Assembly (NCBI RefSeq): GCF_014633365.1
Contig: NC_068351.1
Coordinates: 24,710,366 to 24,774,365, forward strand
Direction: 5' to 3'
Origin: Diospyros lotus
Lineage: Eukaryota; Streptophyta; Magnoliopsida; Ericales; Ebenaceae
Length of the DNA stretch: 64,000 nucleotides
A model generated the notes under the pieces. That model saw nothing but the letters and a program-made list of their open reading frames with translations, did not search any database and had not been told where the DNA came from. Below are positions 9,256 to 19,804 of the stretch, piece after piece. Numbering within the stretch: the first letter of the stretch is position 1; each line of letters starts with the position of its first letter. A program made the translations under genes and the position numbers.

Positions 9256-10687
9256 ATGGACCCTGTCAGGACAGAGGAAGACGAATTGGGAGCTGATTTA
9301 GCCAACTCCTTCCTTAAATTTCTCAGGAACAACAATTCATCTCTAAGCCTAAACAACACGCTCGGTTGTGTTTGTAATGCTGAACTCGGTAACTTCTGTT
9401 CTTTTGGCTCACCAATTAATGATTTTTGGATCCTAGAGAGTGGTGCAACAGACCACGTGTTGTAACAAGCACTTATTTCATTCTCTGCATACCCTTAAAC
9501 AAGCTGTCTCAATCTCTTTGCCAAGTGGAACCATTACCTCAGTCAATCAGGCTGGAAATGTTATTCTAAACCCTAGCTTGTCTATTCATGATGTTCTCTA
9601 CATTTCCGCCTTTCGATTCAACCTACTATCTGTCAGCAAACTTTTACATGACAGCAACTTATTTGTACTATTTCTTCCTATTGGATGTCTTGTTCGGGAC
9701 CTGAGGACCAGTGAAGTTGTAGTGGTTGGGCAGCTAGAAGGAATGTTTTACAAGCTGACAAGAACTAGCTTTCTCAAAGACAACATTTCTGTGTTTGTTT
9801 CACAACTTCGTCAGTCTTATCCTTCTCTTGTTAATGGCTTTGCTATTGTTACTTGTTTACCTAATAAAAGGCACGTTTCACATAACCAATCTGTTGTACC
9901 TACTGCTCTATATACTCATGTTGATTACAGTTAATGGCATGCTAGATTAGGACATACCTCACCAACTAGGATGGCTCACATTCACGCCCTTGAACACCTA
10001 GAGCCTCCTGAAATCCATGCACTATTTGTCCTCTTGCAAAACAACCTAGACAATCGTTTCCAAACAGTATTAGCCACACTAAAAATCCTTTTGCCCTTAT
10101 TCATGTGGACATATGGGGACCTTACTTAACTGTATCTATAAGCGGGACACGGTATTTCCTAACCATTGTAGATGATTTTTCACGGGCTACTTGGACCTTT
10201 ATGATGCAGTACAAACCCCAAACCACTTCAATTCTAATTCATTTCTTTACATTGGTCCAAACCTAATTTTAGTCCAAAGTTCAAATAATCTGGACTGATA
10301 ATGGCAGTGAATTTGTCAACCATACATGTAATCAACTGTTTAAAGTTGCTGGTATCATGCACCAACGTACCTGTGCTTACACTCCACAACAAAATGGAGT
10401 AGTTGAGTGTAAGCAAAGGCATCTCCTTGATATTGCACAGGCACTATTACGTCCCTAAGAGTTTTTGGTCAGAATGTATCCTCGCTGCCACACATATCAT
10501 CAACCGATTACCCTCGTCATTACTACAATGGAAATCTCCATATCAATTGCTATACAACAAAACCCTAGACTATTCTTACATGCGAGTATTCGGGTGTCTT
10601 TGTTCTGCCACCAACAACATACCTAAGAATGAAAAGTTTGCACCAAAAGCCCTGTCGTCCTTATTCATTGGTCACTTCTCTTGTTAG
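9256..10687 (+). pseudogene. Copia protease and integrase remnant
   Basis: The protease active site reads WILESGATDHV (near 9427-9462), where the catalytic Asp of DSGA has become Glu. The segment after it (FNLLSVSKLLHD) is the usual linker. The gag-pre-integrase motif WHARLGHTSPTRM begins near 9936. Integrase core motifs HVDIWGPY (about 10103), FLTIVDDFSRATW (about 10158), WTDNGSEFVN (about 10292) and PQQNGVVE (about 10385) are visible across several frames. The last copia residues, FAPKALSSLFIGH, end near 10680, where the gypsy sequence begins. Several frameshifts and stops make it inactive. Confidence 0.82.
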
Positions 10688-10699
10688 CACTCTCTTCTT

Positions 10700-11258
10700 C
10701 CTATTTTGGGCTGTAGTTAACCCCCTCTTCAACACCTTCAAAACCTCCTGTCTCTGTTGTAGATATTGCTTCATTGTGGCCATAGTAGCTGTAGAACTTG
10801 ATGGGGATGGAATGAGGGGTGGTTTATAGCCGAACACTACTTCAAAAGGGCTCTGATTGATGGCACTGTGGTGGGTAGAGCTGTACCACCACTAAGCTAA
10901 TGACAACCACCTATTCCAACTCTTCGGCTTAGTGAAACACATGCACCTTAAATAGGCCTCCAAGCACTAGTTAACTCTCTGTTTGGGGGCGATAGGCTTT
11001 AGACATGTGCAACCCTACCCCCATGCTCCTGAACAACTCCTATAAAAACACACTTGTGAAAATCTTGTGTCTATCCGAGACAATGGTTTTAGGCACCCCA
11101 TGAAGTTTCACTACTGAATCCATAAACTTCCTTGCAACCTCTTGTGCTGAGAAGGGATGAGTTAGACTGATAAAATGTGCAAACTTAGTCAGTCTATCTA
11201 TCACTACCAATACCAAGTCCTTACCTTCTGATTTGGGAAGTCCTTCTATGAAATCCAT
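10700..11258 (-). pseudogene. Gypsy integrase, C-terminal core, truncated
   Basis: The open segment 11040-11258 begins [20 protein letters not shown] and continues [20 protein letters not shown] and [19 protein letters not shown]. It contains the first catalytic Asp (MDF) and the second in VSDR; the usual SDRD has lost its last Asp to His. Downstream (toward 10700) the frame is broken, but NQSPFEVVFGYKPP remains readable. The protein then ends abruptly at the junction with copia. Confidence 0.78.
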
Positions 11259-11799
11259 AGAGAGTCCCTCTCAAGACTACTCCAGCACTGCCAAGGGTTG
11301 TAGCAACCATCATAAGACATGTTCTCATGTTTGCACCTCTGACACACCTCACATGATAGCACAAAGCTTACCATTGCCTTCTTTTGTCCTGACTAGAAAA
11401 ATAGTTGTCTTACCTTTTGATAGGTGGCTCGTATCCCTAAGTGGCCACCCACTGGAGAACCATGTAAAGAGGCTATAATCCTCCCCTTTAGTGCCTCATC
11501 ATCTCCAACCACCAATGTGCCCTTAAACCTTACCAGCCTATTAGAAAATGTGTACCCTGAACCCCCTGCTAAATGAACTGCAAGTTGGGCTATTATGTCC
11601 TAGACATACGGTGTTTGGTCATAACTTCCTGCCACCTCCTTAACCCACTCCAGAACCACAACTGATAGGGACTGACCCTTTTCTTCCCTTCTTGAGAGGG
11701 CATTTGCCACCACATTTTCCTTTCCCTATAGTACACAATAGTATAGTCCAACCCCATTAACTTTGACACTCCCTTCCTCTATAACTGGGTGTGTAACCT

Positions 11800-13080
11800 C
11801 TACTGGGATAAAAATTGCAAACTATCATGGTCAGTCTTAATTATGAAGGGTCCAGCCTCCAGATACTGTCTCCACTTCTCAATAGCCCCCAACACGGTCA
11901 GGAACTCCTTGTCATAGACACTTAGGCCTAAGTGTCTTGGAGACAAGGCCTGACTGATATAGGACAGAGGTCTTGCCTCTTGCATTAAGACTGCCCCTAT
12001 CCTATTGTCACATGCATCTGTTTCTACCACAAATGTTTTAGAGAAATCTAGCAAGGCTAATACCAAGGCTTCTATCATAGCCTTCTTTAGTGTCAAGAAG
12101 GTTGCCTCAGCCCATGGATTCCATTGAAAGTTATCTTTCTTAAGGAGCTCAGTTAGGGGTTTATTGATGGGGCCATAATTCTGTATAAACTTCCTATAGT
12201 AACCTATCAACCCAAGGAAGCCCCTTAACTCCTTTACAGTCTGTGGTCTAGGCCACTCCACCATGGTTGTGACCTTATTGGGATCAGTCTTCACCCCTTC
12301 TCCAAAGATAATATGTCCTAAATACTCCACTTCTTTTTCAGCAAAAAAACACTTTAATGGCTTAACATGCAACTTGTTAGAAGTTAAGACCTCAAAGGTG
12401 GTACGAAGGTGGGTTAGGTGTTGCTCATAATTATGGTTGTATATGAAGATGTCATAAAAAAAGATTAGGATGAACTTCCTTAAGGCTAGAAAACTTGGTT
12501 CATCAAGGCTTGAATGGTGACCGGAGCGTTGGTGAGCCCAAAGGGCATCACCACAAACTCATGCAGCCCTTAGTGTGTAGGAAATGCAGTCTTGGGGATG
12601 TCAGAAGGGGTCATTCGGATCTGATGGTAGCCGTATCTCAGGTCTAGCTTGGAAAAGATTTGGGCCCCATTCAGTTCATCTAGAAGGTCATCAATAAGGG
12701 GTATGAGAAACTTGTTTTTAATGGTGTTGGAATTGAGTTGACGGTAGTCAACACAAAACTTCCAGGACCCATCTTTCTTTTTTACAAGTAATACGGGACT
12801 CCCAAATGGCCTTTGGGAGGGTTTGATGATTAAGGTAGAGAGCATGTTAGTTGCTTCTCTATCTCGGCTTTTTGTATGGGTGAGTATCTGTATGCAAGTA
12901 TATTAATTGGGAGTGAGTTTGGCTTAAGGTATATAGAGTGGTCCAGGGCTCTTTGGGGAGGTAGGGTGTGGGGTTCAACAAATAGGTCTTGAAATTCTTG
13001 CAAGAGTAAATTTAAGCTATCAAGAAGTTGTAACTTAGTGGATAATTGGAGCATGGCTAAGCTGCCCTCCATCTGTTACT
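11800..13080 (-). pseudogene. Gypsy reverse transcriptase and RNase H
   Basis: Three open segments: 12830-13072 (linker, [14 protein letters not shown]), 12570-12845 (RT palm start, [36 protein letters not shown]) and 11800-12372 (RT thumb with KCFFAEKEVEYLGHII, then RNase H with VVETDACDNRIGAVLMQ and HLGLSVYDKEFL). Between 12372 and 12570 the frame is broken. The catalytic FVDDxL segment there is replaced by sequence reading like FIYNHN, so the active site is lost. Order and spacing are normal for a gypsy pol. Confidence 0.85.
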
Positions 13081-13253
13081 CCTGCCCACCTTCCTTGCCT
13101 TCCTGTCTGTTCCATTCTAAGGTGTGAATGGAATATAATTGAGCGATCTGTCCCCTTTAACTTTGCATCAGCCTTTGTAATTTGCTCCCTTTAATTAGTT
13201 TACATTCCCCTTGCTCCATAATGCCCTTAAGAGTCAGTTTGGTGCTACCCATG

Positions 13254-13681
13254 TTTTACAACTTTCGAGTAAAACTCACCCTCAAAAGCTAGCTGTTAAA
13301 CTAATTAAACTCACCCTCAAGAGATTATAAACTCCACATCAAAAACCTGAACTCCCAATGTAGGACAAGTCCCATATTTTGCAGTGGACCATAACATACC
13401 ACCACACTTTGCAACCTGGTGTCCACGATGGTAGGCTGTGCACTAGCCTTTACTAGTCTCGGCTCGGGCGAACACTGCAATGCCGACGTCACCTTCGTCA
13501 CCGCTCGCTTGCACTGGGAGCCATGGGGCTGGCTCTGATACCATTGTTACAACTCTCAAATAGAACTCACCCTCCAAAGCTAGCTGTTAAGCGGAGGGTG
13601 ACCAAGAGGTTATAAACCCTACATCAGAAGCCTGAACTTCCAATGTAAGACAAGTCTCATATCTTGCAGTGGACCATAACA
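13254..13681 (-). mobile_element. TRIM element (428 bp) with perfect TSD
   Basis: Two LTRs, 13254-13396 (143 bp) and 13545-13681 (137 bp), begin TKTTACAAC and end GGACCATAACA. The internal 148 bp carries no protein. Its right end reads GGCTCTGATACCA, whose complement TGGTATCAGAGCC is a perfect tRNA-iMet primer site against the right LTR. So the element runs on the minus strand. CCATG flanks it at 13249-13253 and 13682-13686. Removing the element and one CCATG rejoins the gypsy reading frame (TMDM then GSTKLTLKG). The left LTR has mutated its first TG to TT. Confidence 0.9.
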
Positions 13682-13686
13682 CCATG

Positions 13687-15350
13687 TCCATTGTGACTTC
13701 CAATCTATTAAAGTCAAAGGTGAGGAGGCTTACTATTCTCATACAATCAACACCCAACATGATGTCATAGCCTCCCAACTCAAGTATTCTCAGATTAGCT
13801 TGAAATTCCTGCCCTTACATCAACCACCTAAACCTTTCGCCCTTGTTGTGACTGTACATTTTGCTTCCATTGGCCATATTCATGGATAATGGGGTTGTGG
13901 CAGTCATCCTGCAACTTAACTCCATGGAAGTAGCTTCATTTAGGAAGCTATGTGTACTGCTACTATCTATTAACACTAACAGCTTCCTTTCTCCCACTTG
14001 CCCTTGCACATTAATGATCTTTCTAGTGGTACCCCCTCTAAGAGCATGAAATGAAATTTCCACCCCTTCTTGCTCTATTTCTTCTCCTGTATTAATTTCT
14101 GTCACTTCTTTCCTTCGCTCCCCTTCTACTCCGTCCACCAACTCTTCACCCTTGTCTTCCTCCTCTCGTTCCATGTTCAACAGGTGTCTCCTACATAGAT
14201 GTCTAGGGTCATACTTCTCCCCACATCTATAGCACAATCCCATAAGCCTCTTATGTTCCATAGTAGTAGATCTGAGAGGGCCGGGATTGACCCTAAGTCC
14301 CCCTGCTGCCCCTCCAGCCACTAAGGCTCTGGTACCTTTCTAAGTGGTGGCTGCTAGGTGGTAAGGGTTTGGCCACTGCTTTGTTTTTCTTGTAAATCGC
14401 CTCCAACGTCAACTCTTGCAATCTAGCCTTCACCGCCGCCTGCCTAACCATAATAGGAATCATCATCTTCACATGGACCTTAATTCATCCTTAAGGCCAC
14501 TAATAAAGCTAGACATAGTATTGGTCAGTTAGAGTAGGTTGTGCATTCCACATTAGTGCCCCTAATTCTTCAAACTTCTCTTGGTATTAAGTCACTGACC
14601 CTTCCTGCTTAAGTTTGTTAAACTCTTCTATTACATTAGCCATATTCCTCTCACCAAATTGTACACAAAATTATCCGACAAAATCTATCCACCTAGCATT
14701 CATTCCTCATGATCTATACCACCCCTGGAACCATGCATCGACCATATCATTTAGATAGGCGGTAGCAAGGTTAATTCTCTGATTTTCAATTATACCGTAA
14801 AATTAGAAGAACCTCTCACACCTTCGGATCCACCACTGTGGTTTAGATCCTTCAAAGAAAGGGATCTCCAATCTCGGCATGGGGCCTTGATTGGATCAAG
14901 GAGAATTGCCTTCCCTTACCTGATCTCCAGTCTCCTCATAAGACGAATTCCTTACTTTAGTCACTCCTTGTGTTCTAGGGAAGATTCTAGGTCTCGCCAG
15001 CTCCTACTCGGGAACTGTTTGGGGAGGCAATTCTGACGACAATCGGAATTGAGGCAAAGTAGATAGCATGCTAAACATGCTATTGATCCTCTATCCAAAT
15101 TGTTCCATGGTTTCCCAGTGCCTCGATAATTCTCGCTAAACCCCTTCCCAAGAGGCTACCATGTCCTTGCATAGTTCATCTCGGATCATTCTTATCTCCT
15201 CTCTTCTCTGAGTCATTGCCTCTTGCATCTGAGTTATCCCAAACTCCATCGCCTCCATGTGGTTCTTGAATTGCTTCAATCGAGTTCCCTCCGCCATCGG
15301 AATCACCGATCGATCAACCTCAATTCCACTACTCTATTGCTTGACGCCAG
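13687..15350 (-). pseudogene. Gypsy gag and protease remnant
   Basis: Segment 13815-14321 carries a zinc knuckle, CYRCGEKYDPRHLCRR, preceded by basic residues. An acidic linker and the aspartic protease site VLIDSSSTHSFLNE follow, where the catalytic DSG has become DSS. Continuation 13687-13778 reads YDIMLGVDCMRIVSLLTFDF, the usual GMDW-type end of the protease, up to the TRIM insertion. Gag proper (14340-15350) is decayed, with only short readable pieces. Confidence 0.72.
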
Positions 15351-15386
15351 AACTAAAGCCGAGGATTACCAACTCTAATACCAAAT

Positions 15387-15676
15387 TGTCAAGTCTCTTG
15401 CATGAGACTTGAAGTGCAAGGAATTTAAAAGAATCAGGAGGGAGAGATAGAAGAGAATTTGGAGGGAAAAGAGAGAGAGAATTCAAGAGGGAAAGATCTT
15501 GTCATTCAGCATAGAAATCTCGTCCTCCTACATCTGGCCCTTATATAGGCCCTTCCCATGGTTTCAGAACACAACCGTGGGGAACATTCTAGCAACTAGC
15601 TACACAAGTGGCCCATGTGGGCTACAGTTATTACAACGAACCATAAAATTTCAAAATTGCCACCGGGGTCATAACA
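15387..15676 (-). repeat. Gypsy 5' LTR
   Basis: 290 bp, minus strand TGTTATGACCCC to GAGACTTGACA. A TATA-like TATATAAGGGCC lies on the minus strand near 15540-15550. A short inverted repeat (CAAGTCTCTTGCATGAGACTTG, 15389-15411) is near the inner end. The partner LTR expected on the left is missing. Confidence 0.78.
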
Positions 15677-16080
15677 ATTGGTGTCCTGAAAAACAAAAAA
15701 AACAAAAAATCTACTATCTCGCACTCCTCAGCTGAAGCAAAATATCGGAGTATGGGCTCAATAGTTTGTGAGCTTCTTTGGATTTCTTATTTGCTTTAGG
15801 ACTTCAACATTCCACTGTCTAGCCCTATTCCACTTTATTGTGACAACCAGATAGCAATTCACATCATGACAAATCCTATATTTCATGAATGCACCAAGCA
15901 CTTGGATATAGATTGCCATCTTGTACGTGATCAATACAAGCAAGGCTTCATTACCCCTATACACATTCCTTCCTCAACACAGCTTGCGGATGTCTTCACC
16001 AAGCCACTAAGCTCAGATCAACACCGCTGCCTTATTTCCATGTTAGGTCTGGTGGACCCCCAACAGTCTCCAACTTGCGG
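15677..16080 (+). pseudogene. Copia RNase H C-terminus
   Basis: Copia resumes with SSAEAKYR (near 15730), the conserved RNase H motif, then PLYCDNQIAIHI, CTKHLDIDCHLVRD and LADVFTKPLSSDQH. The protein ends just before the polypurine tract and 3' LTR. One stop near 15796 (SYLL then TAG) interrupts the frame. Confidence 0.85.
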
Positions 16081-16086
16081 GGGGCA

Positions 16087-16319
16087 TGTTAAGCGTAACT
16101 AATCAACCACTTTGTTAGTTAGCAGTTAGTTACTTTGTTAATTCTGTTATTTAGTTGCTTTATTTTTTTGTTCGTTCAGTTAGGTTGGGTATACGGCATT
16201 CTTATTATAAGAATAGGAGGTTGTGTACATACCGTTATTCAATTGAATGAATTCTACTTTCTCTTCTTCTCCATCAAAGTTGTCTTCTTCAAACAATGAG
16301 CTCTCTGGAGATTTCTTCA
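16087..16319 (+). repeat. Copia 3' LTR
   Basis: 233 bp, pairs with 7933-8153. The preceding TTGCGGGGGGCA (about 16074-16086) is the polypurine tract. Confidence 0.9.
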
Positions 16320-16839
16320 GTTACTTTTGGAAAATGTTTTTTGTTTTCCATCTCTAGTTTTCATTTCTGTTTTTATGTTTTCTTTTCTACAGAAAACCAG
16401 AGAAAAAATGGAAAACATGTTCATTTTTATCAAATATGAAACCAGTTTGTCCTTAGAAAATGAGAAAACATGTTCAAAATCAGGAAATTTTCTACTTGGA
16501 AACATTAACTGAAAATAAACTAACATTGATTTATCCTTAACTTTAATTTTTTTTTGTCCATTTTGCAAAACCATTTATTGTATTTAAGTAAATAACAAAC
16601 CTAATTGGTTCGAAATTGACTGTCTAAAAAATCATGGCAAGGTTTGATTGTGGATCTTTCATGAATTGGGTGTTTTTTCACAAAATAAATTGTCAATACA
16701 AATCAAAATTAAGTTTAAAGAAATGCTCACACAATGTTCACCATTAACAAAATCATACAAGGATCAACTCTCAAGTGCAAATCAATTTTTATCAAAACAA
16801 CACAAACTGAAATTAAACAACATTGAAAATACTGCCACA
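16320..16839. other. AT-rich sequence, possible MITE remnant
   Basis: Near 16325-16500 the strand alternates between TTTTCC/TTTTCT runs and GGAAAA/GAAAAC runs, giving a loose inverted-repeat character. I could not define ends or a target duplication. Confidence 0.3.
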
Positions 16840-17550
16840 CTAACGATTGTTGCAGTCATTCCATAATTGCTTCGCAATGGCATCTCTCAAAATGCTCATT
16901 TGTTGTTGTTGAGATATATCTATTGAAAACCCTTCTTGCACTACTTCATGGCCCATCTCATTAGGCATCTCCAAACCTTCTCTTCCATAAAGTGTAAATA
17001 AATTGTCAGCTCTATCTTCTTGCTAGATAAAATTATGAAATGCATAACATGCTATAGGAATCAATTTTTGTCGCCTTAAAGGGTAGTTTAGTATTGATTT
17101 TAAAATGTAAAATTGAGTTTTCAACTCACCAAAGGTTCTCGCGATGACATTAGGTAGAGATGAATGCCAATAGTTAAATAATTCATTATTTCCACAAAGT
17201 CTTCTTTGACCATGAAAATCATTTAAATGGTATATCTCACTGAGATGTGGAGCTAAAAATCGTGAAATATTTGGATAACCTAAATCGATGACATAGTAAT
17301 AACTATGCTTTCATCGAAGACGATTATACTTCCCAATTAGTCTATCTGGCCCATATCTCACTCCTGTTTTTAAAAATACTTCTTCATCCATTTCTTGTCG
17401 CTCTGTCATCTTAAAACTAAGAGTACCATTCGGATCCTTACAAACTTGTTCATATAAAATGAGTAAAAATGACACCTCATTTGTGTCAAACCAATCCATA
17501 GCATCCATATTCTCCCCACTCCCCCCCCCCCCCCCCCCATCTAAGTACAA
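16840..17550 (-). pseudogene. PIF/Harbinger remnant: Myb/SANT-like segment joined to DDE nuclease C-terminus
   Basis: The 5' part (17311-17550, 79 codons) reads MDWFDTNEVSFLLILYEQVC and TGVRYGPDRLIGKYNRLR, resembling the Myb/SANT-like DNA-binding domain that partners Harbinger transposases. Immediately downstream the sequence switches to the C-terminal part of a HARBI1-type DDE nuclease: YYYVIDLGYPNISRFLAPHL, EIYHLNDFHGQRRLCGNNEL, LPNVIARTFGELKTQF, QKLIPIACYAFHNFI, ending KQLWNDCNNR and a stop at 16840-16842. The N-terminal half of the nuclease is missing, and stops occur at the junction and after HNFI. A run of 18 C (17521-17538) encodes a Gly stretch. Confidence 0.72.
17521..17538. repeat. 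Poly-C homopolymer (18 bp)
   Basis: Eighteen consecutive C, preceded by CCCCACT. Its exact length may be an assembly uncertainty. Confidence 0.9.
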
Positions 17551-18039
17551 AATAAAAAATAATAAATGTAAAAAATATATATAAGAATTGTAAAGAAAAT
17601 ATGTAAATTCCTCAAGTATAGAATTGAACCACCACCATAAACAAAAGGGCTACCTAGTGCATGAGCCTTATGTCATTTATAGGTCTTAGGAGGGTTATGG
17701 AATCAAAACAGAGAAGGAAAAAAAATGATTGACTGAGGAGATAGCATCAATACTATTCTAATCCACATGTTGTTAAGTCAATTTGCTGTTTTCTCCTTTT
17801 GTTAACAACATTAAGATTCATATCATTATCACCATCAAAAGGAGTGATAACGATACTTGCTTGAACTAACAGATTGCCACTGAGTTAACTGAGCTATGAC
17901 ATTTTCTTTCCTTTTCCACTAGGATCATAGATCATTTTTGGTGTATAACCAAAATCAATAATGTCTTCCATGCATTCAGGTTTTAGGTCATTTATTCATG
18001 ATAAATTCATGAAAATTTATCAAAAACAACTTCCAAACA
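17551..18039. other. AT-rich sequence, no gene seen
   Basis: Mostly AT-rich with no recognisable product or repeat boundary. Confidence 0.4.
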
Positions 18040-18354
18040 AATCCAATCAATTCGTAATTGAAAACGAGCACAAGAAGAAAAATAGACGATTCAGCGAAGA
18101 AATGCACGTACCTGGACTCAATCGGCCGGGAAGGAACTGCGACGGAAACGTTCGGCGGAGAAGCTGAAGAGGGAAGGTGGGCGACTCACGGCGGCGATGG
18201 ATTTGCAACAGTTGTCTGCGACGGGTATGCAAAGCTGGAGGAAGAGGAACGCTCGCTGGAGGAAACTGAAGGGTCTGCGAAGATCGGCGACGGGGGGCGC
18301 CACACAGTGAACGATCTGCAACGATGGCGGCGACGGATCTGCGATTCTGAAGAG
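18040..18354. other. GC-rich block, possible old 5' exon, split by an hAT element
   Basis: Sharp rise in GC and CpG (for example GGCCGGGAAGG, GCGACGGGGGGCGCC) with open frames on both strands. It continues after the hAT insertion at 19456-19520. A donor-like sequence (minus strand, AGGTACGTGCATTTC near 18102-18115) suggests a leader or first exon on the minus strand, perhaps of the Harbinger gene downstream. I do not recognise a product. Confidence 0.3.
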
Positions 18355-19447
18355 CAGTGCCGGTCCTCAAGTTTTTAGACCCGGGGCAAAAGTAAATTTT
18401 AGGCCATATATATTTAAACTTATTGATCAATTCACTTTTATTTTTCAATCAAGACCTAATCTTTTTAAATTAACTAAAAATTTAAGATTGAAGTAAGGTT
18501 AACAATTTTGGAAATGACCCAATTACATGATACGGAGTTAAGTGGGTTAGGGTTGGAATTAATCGGGTTCGGCTCATAAACGGGTCAATCTGTTTATGAC
18601 ATGATTATTTTCGTATCTTAGGCGGGTTAACCCGTCTAACCCCTTTAAACACGTAATGACATATTTAATTAAACGTGTTAACGAATTAATCCGAACACGT
18701 TAACACGATTATATACAAAATGACACATTTAATTAAAATAATTAGTGGGTTGATCTGAACACGTTAACACGATTATATATGAAATAACACGTTTAAAATT
18801 AAATAACACATTTAACAGGTGACACAACATGACCCGTTTAAATTAAACGGGTTAAACAGATTAACAGGTGACACGGCACGACACGTTTAGTTAAACGAGT
18901 CGTGTCATGTTCGGGTTTAAGGAATTTGACACGATTATTAAACATGTTGTGTTTGGGTTAGCCTGATACGTATTATACGTATGTCTCAACACGACATGAT
19001 TACGACTCGCCAACCCGTATTGCCACCTCTACATTCAAGCTAAATAAATTGTATTGATTCAAACTTCAATATATTAAAATTTAGAATAAAATGCTACAAT
19101 ATATAAATAAGATGAATACTTATAACAATTCAATAAGTTTTTTTTCATCCAACAAAATAAATTTTTTTTCATTCAACCAAAAAAAAAAATTTCTTTGCAT
19201 GCTAAATAGTTGAAACAAAAAAAAAAATCTTTTACAATATAAAAATAATTTTTTAGTCTAAGGGGACTTCAAATCCGCTTAAGGAAGCAGACTGAAGTCC
19301 GCTCATCATTGCTGGGTGGGTCTTTTTTAAAAAAAAAAAATTAATAATTATAATAATATAATAAAATATTTATTAAAAACATTTTGGCCCCCTAAATAAT
19401 GGGCCCAAGGCGATCACATTGACCGCCCTGGTTCAGGACCGGGCCTG
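18355..19447. mobile_element. Non-autonomous hAT element with 8-bp TSD
   Basis: The 1,093-bp element has terminal inverted repeats CAGTGCCGGTCCTCAAG (left) and CAGGCCCGGTCCTGAAC (complement of right). CTGAAGAG occurs directly at 18347-18354 and 19448-19455, the 8-bp duplication expected for hAT. There is no transposase. The middle (18550-19010) is packed with GGGTTAACCCG and ACACGTTAACACG motifs, probably a second element nested inside, ending near TATTGCCACCTCTAC (19015-19033). Confidence 0.88.
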
Positions 19448-19455
19448 CTGAAGAG

Positions 19456-19769
19456 AAAAGGACAACGACGATGAATACACAAGCAATGATCGACGACTCT
19501 GACGTGAAGAAGAGGCTGTTTGGGAGAGTGTTTGGCTTAGTGTTTATATTAGTTTATAAGTTATGTAATTTTTTTTTTTTTTTAGTAATGCTACTTAGTA
19601 GAGAAAGTTTCAAAAAAATTTACCAAAAATAAATTTTATTTTTAAATTATTTTTTCATCATTTTCTATATACCCCGCCCAACTACCCAACTTCATCTTCT
19701 CTCTCTCTCTTCCATCATCTCTCCCCCCCTCCTCTACTTTCATTTACCCATGACAACCCAAACTTCACC

Positions 19770-19804
<35 letters not shown>

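Larger units (their letters stand above)
10690..15676 (-). mobile_element. Ty3/gypsy retrotransposon (chromovirus-like), 3'-truncated, inside copia
   Basis: Running right to left: LTR 15387-15676, a tRNA-iMet-type primer site at about 15370-15386 (minus strand TTTGGTATTAGAGTTGG), gag, protease, RT, RNase H and part of integrase. The integrase stops within the segment after the SPFEVVFGYKPP motif (about 10810-10850). There is no chromodomain, polypurine tract or left LTR. A TRIM (13254-13681) sits between protease and RT. Motif style ([28 protein letters not shown]) suggests a Reina-like chromovirus. That lineage call is tentative. Confidence 0.8.
7933..16319 (+). mobile_element. Ty1/copia retrotransposon interrupted by a gypsy element
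   Basis: Both LTRs are present (7933-8153 and 16087-16319) and share TGTTAAGCGTAACTAATCAA at the start and GATTTCTTCA-like ends. The primer binding site TGGTATTAGAAC follows the 5' LTR. A polypurine tract (TTGCGGGGGGCA) precedes the 3' LTR. Gag, protease and integrase are recognisable but broken. Reverse transcriptase is absent, replaced by a minus-strand gypsy element (about 10690-15676), and copia resumes in RNase H at 15677. The flanks are GTTTA on the left and GTTAC on the right. This fits a GTTTA duplication with one T lost on the right, but it is not a clean TSD. Confidence 0.88.

Noticed and set aside
11233..11478. Plus-strand open frame beside the integrase
   Set aside because: Shadow of the minus-strand gypsy integrase region; no family resemblance.
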